Source: Phytopythium helicoides (lineage: Eukaryota; Oomycota; Peronosporomycetes; Pythiales; Pythiaceae). From it: DNA of 64,000 nt. Made by a program: the position numbers and the translations under genes. The notes below the pieces were generated by a model. The model worked only from the letters and a program-made list of their open reading frames with translations. It had not been told where the DNA came from and searched no databases. Shown in pieces: positions 56,802-64,000 of this stretch (its first letter is position 1; every line of letters starts with the position of its first letter). The stretch covers positions 372,001 to 436,000 of the forward strand of contig JANFNE010000030.1 in assembly GCA_024867545.1 (NCBI GenBank), read 5' to 3'.

Positions 56802-57447
56802 ATAACATACTACCAAACACACACATATACAAACACAACCAAACACAACCAACACTACAACAACAACACAGAAAACACACACACAACAACAACAACAAAC
56901 ACAACAACACCAATACCAACCAACAATTCAATACACACACACACAAACAAACAAACAAATCAATCACACATACATCACATACCAACTCCACCACGATCGC
57001 CCTCAATCTGCTGCTCCGTTGGAGCAGCAGACAAAAGTACTGGATTAGTGTCATTACTGACATCTGGTGGGTCCCGCGCGCATCGCCCTATTTCACGCGT
57101 CGGATCGGATCGGATCGGATCGCTTTTGTTGGTTGTTGATGGCCTGTTTATGTGTTTGTGGTCGTACCTCCTCGAAAAGGATGGAGCTCGAAGCGGTGAG
57201 CGGCGGGGGTGGGTGGGGAAAACAATGGAAAGAAATCCAAAGTACGGCAAGGCAAGAAGAGAAAGAAAGAGGAGGAAGGGAGGGAGGGGGTTGGTTGAAA
57301 ACAAAATAGAATGTGTAGATTTGTGAGTGATGTGGATGGGAGTGAGTAGTGTGTGAATATGTGTTGGTGTGTAAAAGTTTGTATGGGTGTAGTTGCTGAA
57401 TGGTTGTGTAAAAAGAAAGAAGGAGGGAATGAAAGGAGCGAAAAGAG

Positions 57448-57520
57448 TGGACGTTGAGGGTATCGATCCCCCTGCCTCCCGCATGCGAAGCGGGCGCTCT
57501 ACCATCTGAGCTAAACGCCC
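57448..57520 (-). tRNA. tRNA-Ala(CGC), array copy 19
   Basis: Identical to copy 1. Next interval 721 bp, spacer B. Confidence 0.98.
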
Positions 57521-58168
57521 ATAACATACTACCAAACACACACATATACAAACACAACCAAACACAACCAACACTACAACAACAACACAGAAAACACACA
57601 CACAACAACAACAACAAACACAACAACACCAATACCAACCAACAATTCAATACACACACACACAAACAAACAAACAAATCAATCATACATACATCACATA
57701 CCAACTCCACCACGATCGCCCTCAATCTGCTGCTCCGTTGGAGCAGCAGACAAAAGTACTGGATTAGTGTCATTACTGACATCTGGTGGGTCCCGCGCGC
57801 ATCGCCCTATTTCACGCGTCGGATCGGATCGGATCGGATCGCTTTTGTTGGTTGTTGATGGCCTGTTTATGTGTTTGTGGTCGTACCTCCTCGAAAAGGA
57901 TGGAGCTCGAAGCGGTGAGCGGCGGGGGTGGGTGGGGAAAACAATGGAAAGAAATCCAAAGTACGGCAAGGCAAGAAGAGAAAGAAAGAAAGGAGGAAGG
58001 GAGGGAGGGGGTTGGTTGAAAACAAAATAGAATGTGTAGATTTGTGAGTGATGTGGATGGGAGTGAGTAGTGTGTGAATATGTGTTGGTGTGTAAAAGTT
58101 TGTATGGGTGTAGTTGCTGAATGGTTGTGTAAAAAGAAAGAAGGAGGGAATGAAAGGAGCGAAAAGAG

Positions 58169-58241
58169 TGGACGTTGAGGGTATCGATCCCCCTGCCTCC
58201 CGCATGCGAAGCGGGCGCTCTACCATCTGAGCTAAACGCCC
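58169..58241 (-). tRNA. tRNA-Ala(CGC), array copy 20
   Basis: Identical to copy 1. Next interval 725 bp, spacer B. Confidence 0.98.
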
Positions 58242-58893
58242 ATAACATACTACCAAACACACACATATACAAACACAACCAAACACAACCAACACTACAA
58301 CAACAACACAGAAAACACACACACAACAACAACAACAAACACAACAACACCAATACCAACCAACAATTCAATACACACACACACAAACAAACAAACAAAC
58401 AAATCAATCATACATACATCACATACCAACTCCACCACGATCGCCCTCAATCTGCTGCTCCGTTGGAGCAGCAGACAAAAGTACTGGATTAGTGTCATTA
58501 CTGACATCTGGTGGGTCCCGCGCGCATCGCCCTATTTCACGCGTCGGATCGGATCGGATCGGATCGCTTTTGTTGGTTGTTGATGGCCTGTTTATGTGTT
58601 TGTGGTCGTACCTCCTCGAAAAGGATGGAGCTCGAAGCGGTGAGCGGCGGGGGTGGGTGGGGAAAACAATGGAAAGAAATCCAAAGTACGGCAAGGCAAG
58701 AAGAGAAAGAAAGAAAGGAGGAAGGGAGGGAGGGGGTTGGTTGAAAACAAAATAGAATGTGTAGATTTGTGAGTGATGTGGATGGGAGTGAGTAGTGTGT
58801 GAATATGTGTTGGTGTGTAAAAGTTTGTATGGGTGTAGTTGCTGAATGGTTGTGTAAAAAGAAAGAAGGAGGGAATGAAAGGAGCGAAAAGAG

Positions 58894-58966
58894 TGGACGT
58901 TGAGGGTATCGATCCCCCTGCCTCCCGCATGCGAAGCGGGCGCTCTACCATCTGAGCTAAACGCCC
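58894..58966 (-). tRNA. tRNA-Ala(CGC), array copy 21
   Basis: Identical to copy 1. Next interval 729 bp, spacer B. Confidence 0.98.
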
Positions 58967-59622
58967 ATAACATACTACCAAACACACACATATACAAACA
59001 CAACCAAACACAACCAACACTACAACAACAACACAGAAAACACACACACAACAACAACAACAAACACAACAACACCAATACCAACCAACAATTCAATACA
59101 CACACACACAAACAAACAAACAAACAAACAAATCAATCATACATACATCACATACCAACTCCACCACGATCGCCCTCAATCTGCTGCTCCGTTGGAGCAG
59201 CAGACAAAAGTACTGGATTAGTGTCATTACTGACATCTGGTGGGTCCCGCGCGCATCGCCCTATTTCACGCGTCGGATCGGATCGGATCGGATCGCTTTT
59301 GTTGGTTGTTGATGGCCTGTTTATGTGTTTGTGGTCGTACCTCCTCGAAAAGGATGGAGCTCGAAGCGGTGAGCGGCGGGGGTGGGTGGGGAAAACAATG
59401 GAAAGAAATCCAAAGTACGGCAAGGCAAGAAGAGAAAGAAAGAAAGGAGGAAGGGAGGGAGGGGGTTGGTTGAAAACAAAATAGAATGTGTAGATTTGTG
59501 AGTGATGTGGATGGGAGTGAGTAGTGTGTGAATATGTGTTGGTGTGTAAAAGTTTGTATGGGTGTAGTTGCTGAATGGTTGTGTAAAAAGAAAGAAGGAG
59601 GGAATGAAAGGAGCGAAAAGAG

Positions 59623-59695
59623 TGGACGTTGAGGGTATCGATCCCCCTGCCTCCCGCATGCGAAGCGGGCGCTCTACCATCTGAGCTAAACGCCC
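59623..59695 (-). tRNA. tRNA-Ala(CGC), array copy 22
   Basis: Identical to copy 1. Next interval 729 bp, spacer B. Confidence 0.98.
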
Positions 59696-60351
59696 ATAAC
59701 ATACTACCAAACACACACATATACAAACACAACCAAACACAACCAACACTACAACAACAACACAGAAAACACACACACAACAACAACAACAAACACAACA
59801 ACACCAATACCAACCAACAATTCAATACACACACACACAAACAAACAAACAAACAAACAAATCAATCATACATACATCACATACCAACTCCACCACGATC
59901 GCCCTCAATCTGCTGCTCCGTTGGAGCAGCAGACAAAAGTACTGGATTAGTGTCATTACTGACATCTGGTGGGTCCCGCGCGCATCGCCCTATTTCACGC
60001 GTCGGATCGGATCGGATCGGATCGCTTTTGTTGGTTGTTGATGGCCTGTTTATGTGTTTGTGGTCGTACCTCCTCGAAAAGGATGGAGCTCGAAGCGGTG
60101 AGCGGCGGGGGTGGGTGGGGAAAACAATGGAAAGAAATCCAAAGTACGGCAAGGCAAGAAGAGAAAGAAAGAAAGGAGGAAGGGAGGGAGGGGGTTGGTT
60201 GAAAACAAAATAGAATGTGTAGATTTGTGAGTGATGTGGATGGGAGTGAGTAGTGTGTGAATATGTGTTGGTGTGTAAAAGTTTGTATGGGTGTAGTTGC
60301 TGAATGGTTGTGTAAAAAGAAAGAAGGAGGGAATGAAAGGAGCGAAAAGAG

Positions 60352-60424
60352 TGGACGTTGAGGGTATCGATCCCCCTGCCTCCCGCATGCGAAGCGGGCG
60401 CTCTACCATCTGAGCTAAACGCCC
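60352..60424 (-). tRNA. tRNA-Ala(CGC), array copy 23
   Basis: Identical to copy 1. Next interval 721 bp, spacer B. Confidence 0.98.
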
Positions 60425-61072
60425 ATAACATACTACCAAACACACACATATACAAACACAACCAAACACAACCAACACTACAACAACAACACAGAAAACA
60501 CACACACAACAACAACAACAAACACAACAACACCAATACCAACCAACAATTCAATACACACACACACAAACAAACAAACAAATCAATCACACATACATCA
60601 CATACCAACTCCACCACGATCGCCCTCAATCTGCTGCTCCGTTGGAGCAGCAGACAAAAGTACTGGATTAGTGTCATTACTGACATCTGGTGGGTCCCGC
60701 GCGCATCGCCCTATTTCACGCGTCGGATCGGATCGGATCGGATCGCTTTTGTTGGTTGTTGATGGCCTGTTTATGTGTTTGTGGTCGTACCTCCTCGAAA
60801 AGGATGGAGCTCGAAGCGGTGAGCGGCGGGGGTGGGTGGGGAAAACAATGGAAAGAAATCCAAAGTACGGCAAGGCAAGAAGAGAAAGAAAGAAAGGAGG
60901 AAGGGAGGGAGGGGGTTGGTTGAAAACAAAATAGAATGTGTAGATTTGTGAGTGATGTGGATGGGAGTGAGTAGTGTGTGAATATGTGTTGGTGTGTAAA
61001 AGTTTGTATGGGTGTAGTTGCTGAATGGTTGTGTAAAAAGAAAGAAGGAGGGAATGAAAGGAGCGAAAAGAG

Positions 61073-61145
61073 TGGACGTTGAGGGTATCGATCCCCCTGC
61101 CTCCCGCATGCGAAGCGGGCGCTCTACCATCTGAGCTAAACGCCC
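61073..61145 (-). tRNA. tRNA-Ala(CGC), array copy 24
   Basis: Identical to copy 1. Next interval 719 bp, B until GTATGGGTGTAGG (about 61743), then A; this is the B-to-A border of the right block. Confidence 0.98.
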
Positions 61146-61791
61146 ATAACATACTACCAAACACACACATATACAAACACAACCAAACACAACCAACACT
61201 ACAACAACAACACAGAAAACACACACACAACAACAACAACAAACACAACAACACCAATACCAACCAACAATTCAATACACACACAAACAAACAAACAAAC
61301 AAACAAATCAATCATACATACATCACATACCAACTCCACCACGATCGCCCTCAATCTGCTGCTCCGTTGGAGCAGCAGACAAAAGTACTGGATTAGTGTC
61401 ATTACTGACATCTGGTGGGTCCCGCGCGCATCGCCCTATTTCACGCGTCGGATCGGATCGGATCGGATCGCTTTTGTTGGTTGTTGATGGCCTGTTTATG
61501 TGTTTGTGGTCGTACCTCCTCGAAAAGGATGGAGCTCGAAGCGGTGAGCGGCGGGGGTGGGTGGGGAAAACAATGGAAAGAAATCCAAAGTACGGCAAGG
61601 CAAGAAGAGAAAGAAAGAAAGGAGGAAGGGAGGGAGGGGGTTGGTTGAAAACAAAATAGAATGTGTAGATTTGTGAGTGATGTGGATGGGAGTGAGTAGT
61701 GTGTGAATATGTGTTGGTGTGTAAAAGTTTGTATGGGTGTAGGTGCAAAAGTGGAAAAGAAAGAAGGAGGGAATGGGAGGAGCGAAAAGAG

Positions 61792-61864
61792 TGGACGTTG
61801 AGGGTATCGATCCCCCTGCCTCCCGCATGCGAAGCGGGCGCTCTACCATCTGAGCTAAACGCCC
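61792..61864 (-). tRNA. tRNA-Ala(CGC), array copy 25
   Basis: Identical to copy 1. Next interval 731 bp, spacer A with an expanded GAAA tract. Confidence 0.98.
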
Positions 61865-62311
61865 ATAACATAACATCAAACACACACATATACAAACACA
61901 AACAAATACAAACAAACACAAACAAACACAACAACCACCACCACAACGACGACGACAAACAACAACTCAATACACACAAACAAACAAACATATTACATCA
62001 ACACACATACCAACAATTCAACACACACACACCACATACCAACTCGACCACTATCGCCCTCCATCTGCTGCTCCAACGGAGCAGCAGACAAAAGTACTGG
62101 ATTAGTGTCATTACGGACATCTGTTCGGACCCGCATGCATCGCCCTGTTCCATGCGTCGGATCGGATCGGATCGCTTTTGTTGGTTGTTGATGGCCTGTT
62201 TATGTGTATGTGATCGTGGCTCCTGGAAAAGGATGGAGGTTGGAGCGGTGAGCGGCGGGGGTGGATGGGGAAAACAATGGAAAGTAATCCAAAGGACGGC
62301 GAGACAAGAAG

Positions 62312-62358
<47 letters not shown>

Positions 62359-62522
62359 AGGAGGGAGGGAGGGATGGAAGCTGAATAGGAATCAGAATGT
62401 GTGGGTGATGTGTATAGGAGTGAGTAGTGTATGAATATGGGTTGGTGGTTTGTAAACAAAAAAGTATGGATTGGTGCAAAAGTGGAAAAGAAAGAAGGAG
62501 GGAATGGGAGGAGCGAAAAGAG

Positions 62523-62595
62523 TGGACGTTGAGGGTATCGATCCCCCTGCCTCCCGCATGCGAAGCGGGCGCTCTACCATCTGAGCTAAACGCCC
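62523..62595 (-). tRNA. tRNA-Ala(CGC), array copy 26
   Basis: Identical to copy 1. Next interval 731 bp, spacer A with an expanded GAAA tract. Confidence 0.98.
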
Positions 62596-63042
62596 ATAAC
62601 ATAACATCAAACACACACATATACAAACACAAACAAATACAAACAAACACAAACAAACACAACAACCACCACCACAACGACGACGACAAACAACAACTCA
62701 ATACACACAAACAAACAAACATATTACATCAACACACATACCAACAATTCAACACACACACACCACATACCAACTCGACCACTATCGCCCTCCATCTGCT
62801 GCTCCAACGGAGCAGCAGACAAAAGTACTGGATTAGTGTCATTACGGACATCTGTTCGGACCCGCATGCATCGCCCTGTTCCATGCGTCGGATCGGATCG
62901 GATCGCTTTTGTTGGTTGTTGATGGCCTGTTTATGTGTATGTGATCGTGGCTCCTGGAAAAGGATGGAGGTTGGAGCGGTGAGCGGCGGGGGTGGATGGG
63001 GAAAACAATGGAAAGTAATCCAAAGGACGGCGAGACAAGAAG

Positions 63043-63089
<47 letters not shown>

Positions 63090-63253
63090 AGGAGGGAGGG
63101 AGGGATGGAAGCTGAATAGGAATCAGAATGTGTGGGTGATGTGTATAGGAGTGAGTAGTGTATGAATATGGGTTGGTGGTTTGTAAACAAAAAAGTATGG
63201 ATTGGTGCAAAAGTGGAAAAGAAAGAAGGAGGGAATGGGAGGAGCGAAAAGAG

Positions 63254-63326
63254 TGGACGTTGAGGGTATCGATCCCCCTGCCTCCCGCATGCGAAGCGGG
63301 CGCTCTACCATCTGAGCTAAACGCCC
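63254..63326 (-). tRNA. tRNA-Ala(CGC), array copy 27
   Basis: Identical to copy 1. Next interval 711 bp, spacer A with the shortest A-type GAAA tract. Confidence 0.98.
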
Positions 63327-63964
63327 ATAACATAACATCAAACACACACATATACAAACACAAACAAATACAAACAAACACAAACAAACACAACAACCAC
63401 CACCACAACGACGACGACAAACAACAACTCAATACACACAAACAAACAAACATATTACATCAACACACATACCAACAATTCAACACACACACACCACATA
63501 CCAACTCGACCACTATCGCCCTCCATCTGCTGCTCCAACGGAGCAGCAGACAAAAGTACTGGATTAGTGTCATTACGGACATCTGTTCGGACCCGCATGC
63601 ATCGCCCTGTTCCATGCGTCGGATCGGATCGGATCGCTTTTGTTGGTTGTTGATGGCCTGTTTATGTGTATGTGATCGTGGCTCCTGGAAAAGGATGGAG
63701 GTTGGAGCGGTGAGCGGCGGGGGTGGATGGGGAAAACAATGGAAAGTAATCCAAAGGACGGCGAGACAAGAAGAGAAAGAAAGAAAGAAAGAAAGAAAGA
63801 AGGAGGGAGGGAGGGATGGAAGCTGAATAGGAATCAGAATGTGTGGGTGATGTGTATAGGAGTGAGTAGTGTATGAATATGGGTTGGTGGTTTGTAAACA
63901 AAAAAGTATGGATTGGTGCAAAAGTGGAAAAGAAAGAAGGAGGGAATGGGAGGAGCGAAAAGAG

Positions 63965-64000
63965 TGGACGTTGAGGGTATCGATCCCCCTGCCTCCCGCA
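63965..64000 (-). tRNA. tRNA-Ala(CGC), array copy 28 (cut by the window end)
   Basis: Only the 3' 36 nt (T arm, variable loop and part of the anticodon stem) are inside the window; they match the other copies. The array clearly continues beyond 64000. Confidence 0.95.

Larger units (their letters stand above)
44303..64000 (-). repeat. Tandem array of ~720-bp units, each with one tRNA-Ala(CGC) gene
   Basis: Twenty-eight tRNA genes (the last cut by the window end) recur at intervals of 711-744 bp, all on the minus strand. Spacers carry, in + order after the tRNA: an AC/CAA-rich tract, a perfect 10-bp-arm hairpin, a conserved block (GTACTGGATTAGTGTCATTA), GGATC repeats, a G-rich block (GGTGAGCGGCGGGGGTGG), a GAAA microsatellite and a GT-rich stretch. 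Two spacer haplotypes exist. A fills the intervals after copies 1-4 and 25-27; B fills most intervals between; A/B mosaics follow copies 6, 8, 9, 11, 13 and 24. Length differences are largely multiples of 4 from GAAA and CAAA tracts. The layout resembles tRNA-STR arrays of Entamoeba. Confidence 0.97.

Noticed and set aside
44305..63921. Dozens of open frames of 130-270 codons on both strands of the array
   Set aside because: They run straight through tRNA genes and simple repeats, occur on both strands of each unit, and are Thr/Asn/His- or Cys/Leu/Val-rich translations of CA/GT tracts. Repetition multiplies them; they are not genes.
44303..64000. CRISPR array
   Set aside because: Units are ~720 bp with an embedded eukaryotic tRNA and no short repeat/unique spacer structure; the genome is eukaryotic.
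44303..64000. 5S rRNA or spliceosomal RNA repeat
   Set aside because: No 5S internal control region, Sm site, or U1-U6 conserved loops were found on either strand of the unit; only the tRNA is certain.

Overview
The window looks like an oomycete nuclear chromosome (Phytophthora/Pythium-like). Host genes are GC-rich and tightly packed on both strands, most introns are 60-90 bp with GT..AG ends, and the gene set fits: type B histone acetyltransferase, GCK-type STE20 kinase, kinesin-14-like motor, GPI-type GH17 glucanase, organellar PPR proteins, duplicated CK2 alpha, and an RIIa-domain protein of the kind linked to flagellated cells. The species cannot be fixed from sequence alone. Gene models below were spliced by eye from frames, splice sites and family knowledge.

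Region 1 (1-23.7 kb) holds single-copy host genes: a partial K+ channel-like gene (minus), HAT1 (plus), a GCK/MST-like kinase (plus), a kinesin (minus, several apparent frameshifts), a membrane histidine acid phosphatase (plus), an oxidoreductase-like/ferredoxin-reductase-module fusion (plus), a HIT protein (plus), a GH17 GPI protein (plus), a PPR protein (minus) and CK2 alpha copy 1 (minus).

Region 2 (23.7-32.3 kb) is a local duplication zone. A 5'-truncated PPR copy (24.2-25.7 kb) is nearly identical to the 3' half of a full-length PPR gene (27.7-30.35 kb). Between them sits a decayed ORF joining a transposase-type HTH to a PD-(D/E)XK nuclease-like domain, plus copies of a ~165-bp repeat. 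An RIIAD1-like gene is head-to-head with the full-length PPR gene, and CK2 alpha copy 2 follows.

Region 3 (32.6-41.1 kb) is a nest of transposons. A decayed Helitron (Rep plus PIF1-type helicase, minus strand) is interrupted by an apparently intact hAT element with matching terminal inverted repeats and a perfect 8-bp target duplication. That hAT element encodes both a 639-aa transposase and a separate chromodomain protein. The Helitron is also split by a ~1-kb insertion flanked by ACAG; removing it brings the Rep and helicase frames back into register. A bZIP-like gene with an acidic C-terminus and an unrecognised gene remnant follow (41.4-43.3 kb).

Region 4 (44.3-64.0 kb, running off the window) is the most striking part: a head-to-tail array with a period of about 711-744 bp. 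Every unit carries one identical minus-strand tRNA-Ala(CGC) gene with a Pol III terminator. There are 27 complete tRNAs and one cut by the window end. The spacers come in two haplotypes (A at both ends of the array, B in the centre) with clear mosaics. They share conserved islands, including a 10-bp-arm hairpin whose 3-nt loop is reverse-complemented between haplotypes, and a second stem with a compensatory change. Spacers are otherwise rich in AC/CAA and GAAA simple repeats, recalling the tRNA-STR arrays known in Entamoeba.
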